33,531 nucleotides of DNA from Clostridia bacterium (GCA_017529175.1 JAFXNX010000217.1:1-33531); one strand, 5' to 3'; shown: positions 24,379 to 32,793, counted from the first letter of the stretch. Translations and numbers: made by a program. The notes: a model not told the origin generated them from the letters alone.

Positions 24379-26471
24379 TTTATCCTTCTGACAAGCGACG
24401 CGTCGCGCGGAGCGTCGCCGCTTTTGTATGCTTCTATGATATCAGCGCACTCTTTTTTTGTTTCAACGGTGAAAATAAAGTGATATGTATCGGCAAGCGA
24501 GCCTTCAAGAGAGCGCATTTTATCCGCCATATATACCGGCACGCTGTTGTATATCACGTTTGAACAGTCCGCAAGGCCCTTTACCGGAAAAGACGCGCCC
24601 GTCCTGTCTGTCAGCAAGCCGGAACAGATAACTCCGTCGCACGCTTTTCCCGCGCCGCGCCCCGCCCGCTTTTCTTGCATAGGATAGATCCTTCCGCCGT
24701 TCCCGCCGAAAGGACAGACGCTACCGCCGTCCGAGATGACGCATCTTTCCGTGTGCATCAGCGGGATCCTGCCGTAAACGATAACGGACGTTTTTCCGTC
24801 GATATCGCGGCAGAGCGCGGAAGGCGCTTCGGGCGATATCGTAACTTCGTCGCAGAATTCGAGCACCGCGGACGCGGCGGCTGAATTCGTGACGTTGAAT
24901 CTGAACGACGCTGCGGGCATCGCTCCCGCTTCCCTTACCGCCGACGCCTGACCGAAACCGTGTACCAGGACTTTTCCTTTATATCCCGCAAGGCGCGAGG
25001 CAAGACCGGCATATTCCGCGCCGTAAGTCAGCGGATCGCAAAATAAGCATATCCTCTCTCCGTCGGCGGAGCCGGCGTCGCAGAGCGGAACGTATATCGT
25101 GTCGAAAAATCCGTACGCCTCGTCAGGTATTTGCGACGCGCGGGAAAACTCCGCGGAGAACCGCCGCTCACCGGGGTCTATTTTCGTAAAACGCGCCTTT
25201 GTCACAGGGGCGACGTCCGTATCGCCTCTCTCTTCCGGAAAAGCCAAACGTTCTACCGCGCTCCTTCTCAATGAGTTGAGCTGTGACAGCGTGAAGTAAG
25301 CGTCATCGTCGATATCCGCCTCAAACGAGTGCAGAACGAAAGCGCTCCCTCCGAGGCGCGACGCCTTGTCTTTTGCGGCGTCATACGTCATCGCGACTCC
25401 CGAATCCCTCGGGAGACACGCCGCATCACCGTATACGGTAACGCTCCTTGCGCCGTCAGTTGCCGAAAGCGACGGAGCGCATCCGGTCTTTACTTTAAGC
25501 GACATGTCGAGCGGTATTTTCTTTTTAAGTCCCGAAAAGCCGGAGTTCGCCGTCCTGTCGTCCTCATCCCTCATACCGAGCATCCCGCGGTATGAGCTTT
25601 TAAGATAACCGTCGGTGAATCCGTCGCGGCTGAAAAGCTCGCGAAGGCGCATTATCTCGTCGGGCGCAGCGCCGCGTCTTTCGTCAAGAAGGCGTCTGTA
25701 AGTCTTAACGACGCCGTAAACGTAATCGGCGCTCTTCTGTCTGCCCTCGATCTTGAGGGACGCAACGCCCGTATTTATAAGCTCACCGATACTTCCCGCA
25801 AGGCACATATCCTTGAGGCTGAGCGGATGAGATGACGCGACTCCTTCCGCTTTGTACGGAAGTCTGCACGGCTGGGCGCACATTCCGCGATTACCGCTCC
25901 TGCCGCCGAGCGCGTAGCTCATGAGGCACTGACCGGAAAACGAAACGCAGTGCGCTCCGTGGATGAACATTTCGATCTCTATCGGAGACTGTTCGCAAAG
26001 GGCTTCGATCTCCCGACGCGTCATCTCTCTCGGACAGACCATTCGGGAAAACCCCATTTTGTAAAACGCCCCGGCGTCTTTGGCGGAATGTCCGGACATC
26101 TGCGTGCTCGCGTGAAGCTCAAGCGGCGGTATGGCGCGCTTTATCTCCCGCGCAAGTCCCGCGTCAGCGACAATGAGCGCCGACGCGCCTTCGAGGTACG
26201 CGTTCTTTGCGACGTCAAGCGCGGATGAAAGCTCGGCGTCGCGTAAACGGGTGTTCAGAGTGACGTAGGTCTTGACTCCGTACTCCGCGCATTTTTTAAG
26301 CGCAGAGGCAAACTCCGCTTCCGTAAAATTCTTCGCCCTCATGCGGGCGTTGAAGTCCGACGCGCCGAAGTATACCGCGTCCGCCCCCGCTTCTATTGCG
26401 GCGTCGAGCGCTTCGGGCGAACCCGCCGGGGCGAGAAGCTCCGGCAGGCGACGCCTCATATCTTCTTTCAT
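24375..26471 (-). CDS. Peptidase U32 family protein
   Basis: A protein of about 698 residues. The N-terminal half is a U32 catalytic region: PELLAPAGSPEALDAAIEAG, DAVYFGASDFNARMRAKNF, ELHASTQMSGHS, and the cysteine-rich FIHGAHCVSFSGQCLMS, then GNRGMCAQPCRLPY. The second half matches the long forms with an added DUF3656-type domain. U32 proteins were called collagenases, but several work in tRNA or rRNA hydroxylation (TrhP, RlhA) with iron-sulphur clusters; which applies here cannot be told. ATG at 26471 is chosen for the AGAGGT site four bases upstream. It begins 19 bases after zapA and overlaps dut by four bases. Confidence 0.93.
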   Translation of the reverse strand: MKEDMRRRLPELLAPAGSPEALDAAIEAGADAVYFGASDFNARMRAKNFTEAEFASALKKCAEYGVKTYVTLNTRLRDAELSSALDVAKNAYLEGASALIVADAGLAREIKRAIPPLELHASTQMSGHSAKDAGAFYKMGFSRMVCPREMTRREIEALCEQSPIEIEMFIHGAHCVSFSGQCLMSYALGGRSGNRGMCAQPCRLPYKAEGVASSHPLSLKDMCLAGSIGELINTGVASLKIEGRQKSADYVYGVVKTYRRLLDERRGAAPDEIMRLRELFSRDGFTDGYLKSSYRGMLGMRDEDDRTANSGFSGLKKKIPLDMSLKVKTGCAPSLSATDGARSVTVYGDAACLPRDSGVAMTYDAAKDKASRLGGSAFVLHSFEADIDDDAYFTLSQLNSLRRSAVERLAFPEERGDTDVAPVTKARFTKIDPGERRFSAEFSRASQIPDEAYGFFDTIYVPLCDAGSADGERICLFCDPLTYGAEYAGLASRLAGYKGKVLVHGFGQASAVREAGAMPAASFRFNVTNSAAASAVLEFCDEVTISPEAPSALCRDIDGKTSVIVYGRIPLMHTERCVISDGGSVCPFGGNGGRIYPMQEKRAGRGAGKACDGVICSGLLTDRTGASFPVKGLADCSNVIYNSVPVYMADKMRSLEGSLADTYHFIFTVETKKECADIIEAYKSGDAPRDASLVRRIK

Positions 26472-26489
26472 ATTACCTCTCAAAGAGAT

Positions 26490-27029
26490 TTATTTCTTCT
26501 GCCCTCTTCCGAGAAGCTCTTCTATGGTGCGGAGTCTCGCGGCTCTCGCCTCGTCCTTTTCCGCGCCTTCAAGAGGCATTTGCGCGCTTTTCTCTTCCTT
26601 CGGCGCGCTCTGCGCTTTTGCGGGAGCTTCCTTCTTCGCGGGAGCTTCTTTCTTAGCGGGCTTTTCCGCCTTCGGCTCTTCGACTTCCGCTTCTTTCTCC
26701 TCGAGCGTTATGCCCGCCTCTTTGAGCTTCTCGCGAAGAGCGTTGTTCTCGTCGCGGAAGCGTCTGAGATTTGCGTCGTAAAGAGATATCTGCGCCTCGA
26801 GGTTTCTCGCTCTCTTTTCCGCTTTCACCTTCTCGCTGTAGTACTCGATAGCGCAAAGGATAGCCGCGTCGAGGTTAGAGCTTCTCTTCGTCGCCGCGGT
26901 GACCTCGCGTATCTCGCGGTCAAGCATTTCGACGATGGAGTTTACGAACTCCTCTCTCTCGTCCGTGATAATGGCGAGCTGGCAACCCGCCACAACGATC
27001 TCATACCTTTTCTTTTCTTTCTTTTCCAT
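26490..27029 (-). CDS. zapA: Cell division protein ZapA with low-complexity C-terminal tail
   Basis: A 179-residue protein. Residues 5-65 form a ZapA domain (RYEIVVAGCQLAIITDERE, then VNSIVEMLDREIREV), and residues 68-115 a long coiled coil. ZapA binds and bundles FtsZ at the division ring. The remaining 60 residues are unusual: tandem KKEAPA units, then Glu/Ala-rich sequence ending in a short helix (RLRTIEELLGRG). ZapA is usually about 85-130 residues, so this tail is an addition. ATG at 27029 follows GGAG. It leads the minus-strand group with the U32 gene. Confidence 0.9.
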   Translation of the reverse strand: MEKKEKKRYEIVVAGCQLAIITDEREEFVNSIVEMLDREIREVTAATKRSSNLDAAILCAIEYYSEKVKAEKRARNLEAQISLYDANLRRFRDENNALREKLKEAGITLEEKEAEVEEPKAEKPAKKEAPAKKEAPAKAQSAPKEEKSAQMPLEGAEKDEARAARLRTIEELLGRGQKK

Positions 27030-27097
27030 GTCCGCATCTCCTATGTAAAAAATATTTTTTGTATCCGAACGGCATAATATGCCATTATATATTTCAT

Positions 27098-27126
27098 ATT
27101 ATAATATATTTTTTTTGAAAAATAAA
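27098..27126 (-). promoter_or_regulatory. Probable promoter of zapA
   Basis: On the minus strand a perfect TATAAT (27098-27103) lies 17 bases after TTTATT (27121-27126), about 70 bases upstream of zapA. The -35 is weak, and the AT-rich region has other possible -10 boxes. Confidence 0.4.
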
Positions 27127-27171
27127 TACTTTTTTTAAAAAATTATTAATTTAGATATTATTTTTAAAGTA

Positions 27172-27200
27172 TTTACATTGTTACCGCGATATGGTAAGAT
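27172..27200 (+). promoter_or_regulatory. Probable promoter of the BspA-like/dockerin gene
   Basis: TTTACA (27172-27177) and TAAGAT (27195-27200) are spaced by 17 bases, about 45 bases before the GTG start at 27244. The block 27035-27180 between the two divergent genes is extremely AT-rich, unlike the flanking genes. Confidence 0.5.
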
Positions 27201-27243
27201 AAAGATGACTGCGATCGTCAGACATACAGAAAGGAGCCTCGCT

Positions 27244-27992
27244 GTGAAAAAAGCAATTATCGTCACATTATTACTGTCACTTGTTTTTCTGACCTTCGCT
27301 CTTATCCCGTTTCCCGCCGCGGCGCAGACCGTCTCAGGTCCGTGCGGCAACGGCGTGAACTGGACGTTCAATACGGAAACGAACGTTCTGACGGTGTCCG
27401 GAAGCGGCGCGATGGAAAACCTCGCCACCGAAAGGCTGCCGTGGAGCAACTACACGTCAGACATTGTAAAAATAAAGATCGAGGCGGTGTGACTTCTGTC
27501 GGAACATACGCCTTCGCATACCTCGAAGCCCTCGAAGAAGTCGAAATAGGGCAGGACGTAACTAAGATATCAAAATGCGCGTTCGAGGGATGCGCGTCTC
27601 TTACCTCAGTCGCCATACCGGACAGCACGGTTACTATAGGAGAATTCGCTTTTGAAGGATGTACCTCTCTCGAGACGCTCGATCCCGGACGGGGCGTCGT
27701 ATCCGTCGGCGCCTTCTGCTTTTCGGGATGCTCCCGTCTTTCGTCGGTCGAACTGCCGGATAGTCTCAGCGCGCTCGGAGAAGACGCCTTCAACGGCTGT
27801 ACCTCTCTTGAGAGCGTCGTGACCGGAGACGCGGACGGCGACGGTATCGTGAATATGAAAGACATCTCGTTCCTTAAGGCGTATATCGCGGGGACCGAAA
27901 AAGACATATACGTCCTGAACGCGGACATCGACTGCAGCGGAAATATCTCTATCATGGACCTTTCCCTTCTCAAAACTCTGATAGCGGGTTAA
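27244..27992 (+). pseudogene. Frameshifted secreted BspA-like leucine-rich repeat protein with dockerin
   Basis: A GTG start at 27244 (GGAG eight bases upstream) gives a signal peptide (KKAIIVTLLLSLVFLTFALI, then PFPAAAQT) and the usual BspA N-terminus with CGNGVNWTFNTETNVLTVSG and GAM. The frame hits TGA at 27490. The adjacent frame then continues without break, VTSVGTYAFAYLEALEEVEIG, through about four LRR_5 repeats (IGEFAFEGCTSLE and similar) into a type I dockerin with two calcium repeats, DADGDGIVNMKD and DIDCSGNISIMD. One extra G at about 27486 (GCGGGTGTG) would restore IEAGVTSVG, the family's normal wording. The product would be surface-located or cohesin-bound. It is either broken, phase-variable, or an assembly error. 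Confidence 0.8.
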
Positions 27993-28011
27993 GAGCGGCG
28001 CGATAAAGGAA

Positions 28012-28036
28012 GGCCCTCCGCGTATTCGCGAAGGGT
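28012..28036. terminator. Possible bidirectional hairpin between convergent genes
   Basis: CCCTCCGCG (28014-28022) pairs with CGCGAAGGG (28027-28035) over a four-base loop with one mismatch. It lies between the ends of the BspA-like gene (+) and the small minus-strand gene at 28059. Neither side has a clean U-run, so terminator function is uncertain. Confidence 0.35.
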
Positions 28037-28058
28037 CCCGTAAAATATTCAAGCCGCG

Positions 28059-28283
28059 TCAGGAAAAGTCACCGCGTTCGACGGCGTCGATAAGCCGTTC
28101 CTTCTCGATGCGGCACGACGCCGCTCTCGCCTTGTCCTCTATCGCCGCTTTGCGCCCGACGTCCAGAGCGTTGTAGTTTTTCAGCGCCTCGCATCTGACC
28201 TGCACAAGCATCATAAGGCGAAGCGGCATACTTTCAAACGGATCGTTTTCATCGAACGAATACTTTTTTTCATCGCTTTTCAT
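28059..28283 (-). CDS. Small protein of unknown function
   Basis: A 74-residue, charged and mostly helical protein without membrane segments or cysteine pairs. ATG at 28283 has GGAGGC at good spacing, which supports a real gene. The central part (LRLMMLVQVRCEALKNYNAL, then AAIEDKARAASCR) loosely recalls a short clostridial family in which a helix ending in an Ala-rich turn precedes a motif like HSINSKEEM; the match is weak. It is the only complete minus-strand gene right of 27.1 kb. Confidence 0.6.
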   Translation of the reverse strand: MKSDEKKYSFDENDPFESMPLRLMMLVQVRCEALKNYNALDVGRKAAIEDKARAASCRIEKERLIDAVERGDFS

Positions 28284-28382
28284 CGTCTGCCTCCGGGATT
28301 CGTTTTCATATTTATTCTTCCCGGACGGACGCCGGACAGATCAGGCAATAAATGCTTAATACGCCACTATGTGCCGTTTCTA

Positions 28383-28411
28383 TTTACTTTTTTAAAATAC
28401 GGATGTATAAT
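28383..28411 (+). promoter_or_regulatory. SigA-type promoter for the methionine gamma-lyase family gene
   Basis: TTTACT (28383-28388) and perfect TATAAT (28406-28411) are separated by 17 bases. The start would be near 28418, about 30 bases before the ATG at 28448. It probably drives the group 28448-32602. Confidence 0.68.
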
Positions 28412-28447
28412 AGTCAAAAACAGTTCCGAAAGGACATATAATCAATT

Positions 28448-29710
28448 ATGCAGATACCCGAAAAACTGCGGCTCCTCGGCGACCGCGCCGAGCGCGAGCT
28501 GTCGGAAGTATTCAAATATATCGACTCCGTCGCATCGGCGAACACCGAAAAAGTTCTCGACGCGTTCCGCGAAGAGCGCGTTTCCGAGGCGATGCTTCAC
28601 GATTCGACCGGCTACGGCTACGGCGACGCGGGACGCGACGCGATAGACAGGATCGCCGCAAAAGTCTTCGGCGCAGACGCGGGATTTATGCGCCCCGCGA
28701 TCATCTGCGGGACTCACGCTCTGACGATAGCGCTCTTCGGACTCCTTCGCCCGGGCGACACGCTTCTGTCCGTTACCGGCGCGCCCTACGACACTCTCGG
28801 CGACGTCATCGGAACGACGGGAAAGAGCGGCGACGGTTCTCTTGCCGATTTCGGCGTGAAGTACCGCGAAGTGCCGCTCAAGGACGGCGACGTCGACATG
28901 AGCGCGGTAATATCCGCCCTCGAGTGCGCAGGGGACAGTCTCAAAGTCGTATTTATCCAAAGATCAAAAGGATATCTCGGCAGGAAAACCCTTTCCGTTG
29001 CCGAGATAGGAAATATCACAAAAGCCGTCAGAGAACGGGCAAAGCGAGACGTTTTCGTCGTCGTTGACAACTGCTACGGCGAGTTCTGCGAAACGAGCGA
29101 GCCGGCGTCGGCGGGAGTCGATCTCATCGTCGGTTCTCTTATAAAGAATCCCGGCGGCGGCATGGCGGACACCGGCGGATATATCGTCGGCACTCCCCGC
29201 GCCGTCGAGCTTTGCGGCTACAGACTCTGCTCTCCCGGCATCGGAACGGAAGCGGGAGCCTCACTCGGTCAGAACAGAAATATGCTCCGCGGGCTTTTCA
29301 TGGCGCCTCACGTCGTCGCGCAGGCGCTGAAGACCGCTCACTTCGCCGCTTACGTCTTCTCGTCTCTCGGCTATGAGGTGTCTCCTTCTCTGTTTGAGAA
29401 AAGATACGATATAATACAGACTGTCAGTCTCAAGACGCCGGAAGGGCTCGTCGGTTTCTGCGGCGGTATACAGTCCGCGTCTCCCGTAGATTCTTACGTC
29501 TCTCCCGAGCCGTGGGCGATGCCCGGATACGCCGACCCCGTCGTTATGGCGGCGGGCGCGTTCGTGGGCGGCTCGTCGATCGAGCTCTCCGCCGACGGTC
29601 CGCTCCGTCCGCCGTACACGGCGTTTTTGCAGGGCGGTCTGACGTTTGAAGCGGGAAAGCTCGGCATCCTTGCGGCGGCGGCGCGATGCGAAGCGGCAAA
29701 AAACAAATAA
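28448..29710 (+). CDS. PLP-dependent methionine gamma-lyase/aluminium resistance family protein
   Basis: A 420-residue fold-type I PLP enzyme. It has HDSTGYGYGDAGRD near the start, FMRPAIICGTHALTIALFG, the aspartate in VVVDNCYGEF, and the PLP lysine in GSLIKNPGGG (about K233). The C-terminal APHVVAQALK and EPWAMPGY segments are typical. Members are annotated as aluminium resistance proteins or methionine gamma-lyase-like; the reaction is seldom tested, but cleavage of a sulphur amino acid is plausible. ATG at 28448 has AAAGGA at a rather long spacing of about 13 bases. It is the first gene of a plus-strand group with gpsA. Confidence 0.93.
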   Translation: MQIPEKLRLLGDRAERELSEVFKYIDSVASANTEKVLDAFREERVSEAMLHDSTGYGYGDAGRDAIDRIAAKVFGADAGFMRPAIICGTHALTIALFGLLRPGDTLLSVTGAPYDTLGDVIGTTGKSGDGSLADFGVKYREVPLKDGDVDMSAVISALECAGDSLKVVFIQRSKGYLGRKTLSVAEIGNITKAVRERAKRDVFVVVDNCYGEFCETSEPASAGVDLIVGSLIKNPGGGMADTGGYIVGTPRAVELCGYRLCSPGIGTEAGASLGQNRNMLRGLFMAPHVVAQALKTAHFAAYVFSSLGYEVSPSLFEKRYDIIQTVSLKTPEGLVGFCGGIQSASPVDSYVSPEPWAMPGYADPVVMAAGAFVGGSSIELSADGPLRPPYTAFLQGGLTFEAGKLGILAAAARCEAAKNK

Positions 29711-29737
29711 ACGATAAATCTTCCACGGAGGAATGGT

Positions 29738-30697
29738 ATGAAGATCACCGTGATAGGGTGCGGGCGCTGGGGCTCGTTTATTGCATATTACCTTGATAAA
29801 ATAGGTCACGACGTAACGATCTACGGGCTCGCGGACGCGCCCGAAATGATCCGCTTTCTGAAAGAGAGGCGCAACGACCTGCTCGAGCTCTCCGACACGA
29901 CGAAGCTGTCGACTGACAAATCGGTCATATCGGACGCCGAAACGATAATAATCAGCATCGGGTGCCAGGGGCTCCGCTCTCTTATGGGCGAGCTCTCGGA
30001 GCTGGACTTGAAAAACAAAAAGTTCGTACTCTGCATGAAAGGTATCGAGATCTCCACGGGAAAGCGTCTTTCCGAAGTCGTGGGAGAATTCATCGATTCG
30101 TCGTGCCGCGTCGCCGTTTGGCTCGGTCCCGGACACGTTCAGGAATTCTACAAGGGCGTTCCGAACTGCATGGTCATCGACAGCGACGACGACGAGCTCA
30201 AACTCTCGCTCGTGGGGAGTTTTTCGAGCGACCTCATCCGCTTCTACTACGGCACCGACCTCATCGGAAGCGAGATCGGGGGCGCGGCGAAGAACGTACT
30301 CGGCATCGCCGCGGGAATGCTCGACGGCTATAATATGACGACGCTCAAAGGCGCGCTGATGTCGCGCGGAACGAGAGAGGTCGCGCGCCTCATCAAGGCG
30401 ATGGGAGGAAACGAGCTCTCCGCCTACGGGCTCTGTCTGCTCGGCGATTACGAGGCGACTCTCTTTTCCAAGCACAGCCACAACAGGGCGTTCGGAGAAA
30501 TGTTCGTCAAAGGTGAAAAATTCGGCGCGCTCGCCGAAGGGTACTATACGGTCAAGGCGATGATGGTGCTGAAAGACAGATACAACGTCGACCTTCCGAT
30601 ATGCACCGCCGTATACAACATTCTTTACAACGGAACGGAGCCGAAGTCGGAGCTCTCATCCATGTTCAAGAGAAGTCTCAAATGGGAACTGGAATGA
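29738..30697 (+). CDS. gpsA: Glycerol-3-phosphate dehydrogenase [NAD(P)+]
   Basis: A 319-residue dehydrogenase that reduces dihydroxyacetone phosphate to sn-glycerol-3-phosphate for phospholipid synthesis. It has the Rossmann motif VIGCGRWGSFIA, the conserved lysine in CMKGIE, GPGHVQEFYKGVP in place of the usual GPSFAEE segment, and the catalytic lysine in GGAAKNVLGIAAG (about K185). NMTTLKGALMSRGTRE completes the family pattern. The protein is somewhat divergent in the substrate segment, so a related sugar-phosphate specificity is possible. ATG at 29738 has GGAGG upstream. Its TGA overlaps the next ATG. Confidence 0.88.
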   Translation: MKITVIGCGRWGSFIAYYLDKIGHDVTIYGLADAPEMIRFLKERRNDLLELSDTTKLSTDKSVISDAETIIISIGCQGLRSLMGELSELDLKNKKFVLCMKGIEISTGKRLSEVVGEFIDSSCRVAVWLGPGHVQEFYKGVPNCMVIDSDDDELKLSLVGSFSSDLIRFYYGTDLIGSEIGGAAKNVLGIAAGMLDGYNMTTLKGALMSRGTREVARLIKAMGGNELSAYGLCLLGDYEATLFSKHSHNRAFGEMFVKGEKFGALAEGYYTVKAMMVLKDRYNVDLPICTAVYNILYNGTEPKSELSSMFKRSLKWELE

Positions 30698-31443
30698 CAA
30701 GCGGGCGAAGGGCGTACCGCCGCCGCGCGGCGGCGTGCTTTACAGTATCGGCGCTCTTGTTTGCAGGCGTAATTTGCCTTTATTTTCTCCGCCATCCGTC
30801 GCCGCCGCTTCAGGTAACGCTTGCGCTCGTTATATCCGCAGCGATTTACCTCGGCGCATATTTCGCAGCCGGAGCGTATCCCGAAAAGCAGGGCGCGATT
30901 ATGCGAAAAGCGCTCATCATTATTTTTGCGCTCTACGTTCTTCTGCTCCTCAATTTCACAATCTTCGACGATTATTTCGGCAGAAGCGTCAACGCGTCGG
31001 AGAGCGGTTTTACTCTTTCGGAATACTTTGAGCACAAGGCGAATCTCGTGCCGTTCAGGATGATAGTAAGACAGACGAAGGCGCTTGTGAACGGACGGTA
31101 CAGCGTGGGATTTTTTATTATCAACATACTCGGCAATTTAGCCGCGCTCGCGCCTTTTGCCCTGTTTCTTCCCGCGCTTTTCAAAAAATGCAAAAAATGG
31201 CCGCGTTTCCTGATCGTTATGACCGCGATCATTTTCACGATAGAGACTCTGCAGTTCTTTACTCGCACGGGCTCTCTCGATATAGACGACTACATACTTA
31301 ATCTCTCCGGCGCCGCCGCCGCTTTCGCTCTTGTATCGACAAAGAGGGGAAAGCGCTTTATCGAAAAGATCATGGCGCCAAACAAAACAACGGACGACAA
31401 AAAGGTGATTTATGAAGAAGATAATACTCTGCAAGTACGGTGA
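30694..31443 (+). CDS. VanZ-like membrane protein
   Basis: About 250 residues with five or six membrane helices. The middle part, HKANLVPFRMI followed by FIINILGNLAALAPFALFLP and later TIETLQFFTRTGSLDIDDYILNLSGA split over the family's conserved R-x-x-D-I-D-D-x-x-L-N motif, identifies VanZ. The first VanZ was linked to low-level teicoplanin resistance; chromosomal copies are common and mostly of unknown role. ATG at 30694 overlaps the gpsA stop (ATGA); an ATG at 30682 is an alternative. The 3' end overlaps thiI by 32 bases. Confidence 0.87.
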   Translation: MTSGRRAYRRRAAACFTVSALLFAGVICLYFLRHPSPPLQVTLALVISAAIYLGAYFAAGAYPEKQGAIMRKALIIIFALYVLLLLNFTIFDDYFGRSVNASESGFTLSEYFEHKANLVPFRMIVRQTKALVNGRYSVGFFIINILGNLAALAPFALFLPALFKKCKKWPRFLIVMTAIIFTIETLQFFTRTGSLDIDDYILNLSGAAAAFALVSTKRGKRFIEKIMAPNKTTDDKKVIYEEDNTLQVR

Positions 31444-32602
31444 GATAATACTGAAAGGCGCGAACAAATCGCGCTTTGAATCGATGCTTCTCAAGGAAGT
31501 CAGACGGCGCGCGAATCACGTCGGAAACTTCAAAGTTTCCTACAGCCAGAGCACCGTACTGATCGAGCCGCAGGACGACGATATAACCGATTCCGAGATA
31601 GACGAGATGCTGAAGCAGGCAAAGAGCGTCTTCGGTTTTTCGGGCGTCACGGTCGCCGCCTGCGCGGAAAAGAACATGGAAGACATCATCCGCGTGGCGA
31701 AGGAGTACCTTCCCGAAAAGCTTCGCGGGGTTAAGACTTTCAAATGTTCCGCGAAGCGAAGCGACAAGCACTTCCCGCTGACCTCTCCCGAGATCGGCGC
31801 AGAAGTCGGAGGCGCCGTTCTTTCCGTCGCGCCGCACTTAAAGGTCGACCTTTACAATCCCGAAGTCGAGGTGCGGGTCGAAGTCAGAGAAAAATGGGCG
31901 TACATCCACGCGGGACAGGAGCGCGGCGCGGGAGGCAACCCTCCGGGAAGCTCCGGGCGCGGACTCCTGCTTCTCTCGGGCGGTATCGACTCCCCTGTTG
32001 CGGGCTACATGATGGCGAAGCGCGGTATGTTCGTCGACGCCCTCCACTTTGAGAGCTTTCCTTACACGAGCGAGCTTGCGCGCGAAAAGGTGATGACTCT
32101 TGCAAAAGAGCTGACGGAGTACACGGGACGCATCAGAGTCCACGTGATATCTCTTACTCACATACAGGAAGTTCTGCGCGACACCTGCGACGAGGACTAC
32201 TTCACGCTCCTTCTTCGACGCTTTATGATGGACCTCGCGGTGAAGCTGGCAAAGGAATTCGATATTCCGGCGATAATCACCGGCGAGAGTCTCGGGCAGG
32301 TGGCAAGTCAGACGCTTCCGGCGCTGTGCGTGACGGACGTCGTGAGCGACGGACCCGTCTTCCGTCCCTGCATCGGTATGGACAAGGATGAGATCGTCTC
32401 AATAGCGAGAAAAATAGGCACGTTCGACACCTCAGTCCTTCCCTACGAGGACTGCTGCACGGTCTTTACCCCCCGCCATCCGAGGACGAGCCCGACGCTC
32501 GACCGCGTTCTCGCGCAAGAGGAAAAGCTCGACCGCGAAACGCTTATCAACGATGCTTACGCGACAAGATACTCGGTACTTATAAAACAGTTCGAGGACT
32601 GA
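31412..32602 (+). CDS. thiI: tRNA 4-thiouridine synthase ThiI
   Basis: A 396-residue enzyme that adenylates uridine 8 of tRNA and inserts sulphur, and can also serve thiamine thiazole synthesis. It has the N-terminal ferredoxin-like region (LCKYGEIILKGANKSRFE), the THUMP domain (about 60-165) and the PP-loop SGGIDSP (about 189-195) with ITGESLGQVASQT. The C-terminal rhodanese domain of E. coli ThiI is absent, as in most Firmicutes, so sulphur must come directly from a cysteine desulphurase, none of which is adjacent. ATG at 31412 follows AAAGGTG inside the end of the VanZ-like gene. Confidence 0.96.
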   Translation: MKKIILCKYGEIILKGANKSRFESMLLKEVRRRANHVGNFKVSYSQSTVLIEPQDDDITDSEIDEMLKQAKSVFGFSGVTVAACAEKNMEDIIRVAKEYLPEKLRGVKTFKCSAKRSDKHFPLTSPEIGAEVGGAVLSVAPHLKVDLYNPEVEVRVEVREKWAYIHAGQERGAGGNPPGSSGRGLLLLSGGIDSPVAGYMMAKRGMFVDALHFESFPYTSELAREKVMTLAKELTEYTGRIRVHVISLTHIQEVLRDTCDEDYFTLLLRRFMMDLAVKLAKEFDIPAIITGESLGQVASQTLPALCVTDVVSDGPVFRPCIGMDKDEIVSIARKIGTFDTSVLPYEDCCTVFTPRHPRTSPTLDRVLAQEEKLDRETLINDAYATRYSVLIKQFED

Positions 32603-32608
32603 CGACAT

Positions 32609-32660
32609 CAGGGCGCCGCCCTGAAACCCGCCAAAGGGAAAAATCCCTTTGGAAACCCGG
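32609..32660 (+). repeat. Double-hairpin 3' repeat, copy A (after thiI)
   Basis: CAGGGC-GCC-GCCCTG (32609-32623), a linker GAAACCCG-like, then CCAAAGGGA-AAAA-TCCCTTTGG (32631-32652) and AAACCC. The element starts seven bases after the thiI stop. An inverted copy occurs at 33312-33361. I associate this GGGC...GCCC plus CCAAAGGGA...TCCCTTTGG pattern with repeats after genes in gut Clostridia. Confidence 0.75.
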
Positions 32661-32667
32661 ATAAAAG

Positions 32668-32700
32668 AAGCCCGAAAATACTTCCGGGCTTTACAATTTT
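32668..32700 (+). terminator. Intrinsic terminator of the thiI transcript
   Basis: AAGCCCG and CGGGCTT form a 7-bp stem with a 10-base loop, followed by TACAATTTT. It closes the plus-strand group, just downstream of repeat copy A. Confidence 0.75.
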
Positions 32701-32715
32701 CTATAGGAAAGTTCA

Positions 32716-32743
32716 TTGAAATCCGATCAAACAATGATATAAT
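32716..32743 (+). promoter_or_regulatory. SigA-type promoter for the small membrane-anchored protein
   Basis: TTGAAA (32716-32721) and perfect TATAAT (32738-32743) are 16 bases apart, about 50 bases before the ATG at 32794. The gene thus has its own transcript between two terminators. Confidence 0.72.
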
Positions 32744-32793
32744 ACAAGCAAGATCATAGTAAATCAATCATATTCAGCAAAAAAAGAGTTGTT

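Noticed and set aside
27244..27492. Short secreted protein ending at 27492 as a complete gene
   Set aside because: It stops inside a family sequence that continues in the next frame (GVTSVGTYAF), so a frameshift is the better reading.
29261..30481. Minus-strand open frame of 406 codons opposite the PLP enzyme and gpsA
   Set aside because: Shadow of two well-supported genes; Arg-rich low-information product, no motif.
30694..31443. VanZ-like gene plus ddl as a glycopeptide resistance cluster
   Set aside because: The genes are 16 kb apart, ddl has the D-Ala-D-Ala type omega-loop, and no vanH, vanX, vanR or vanS is present.
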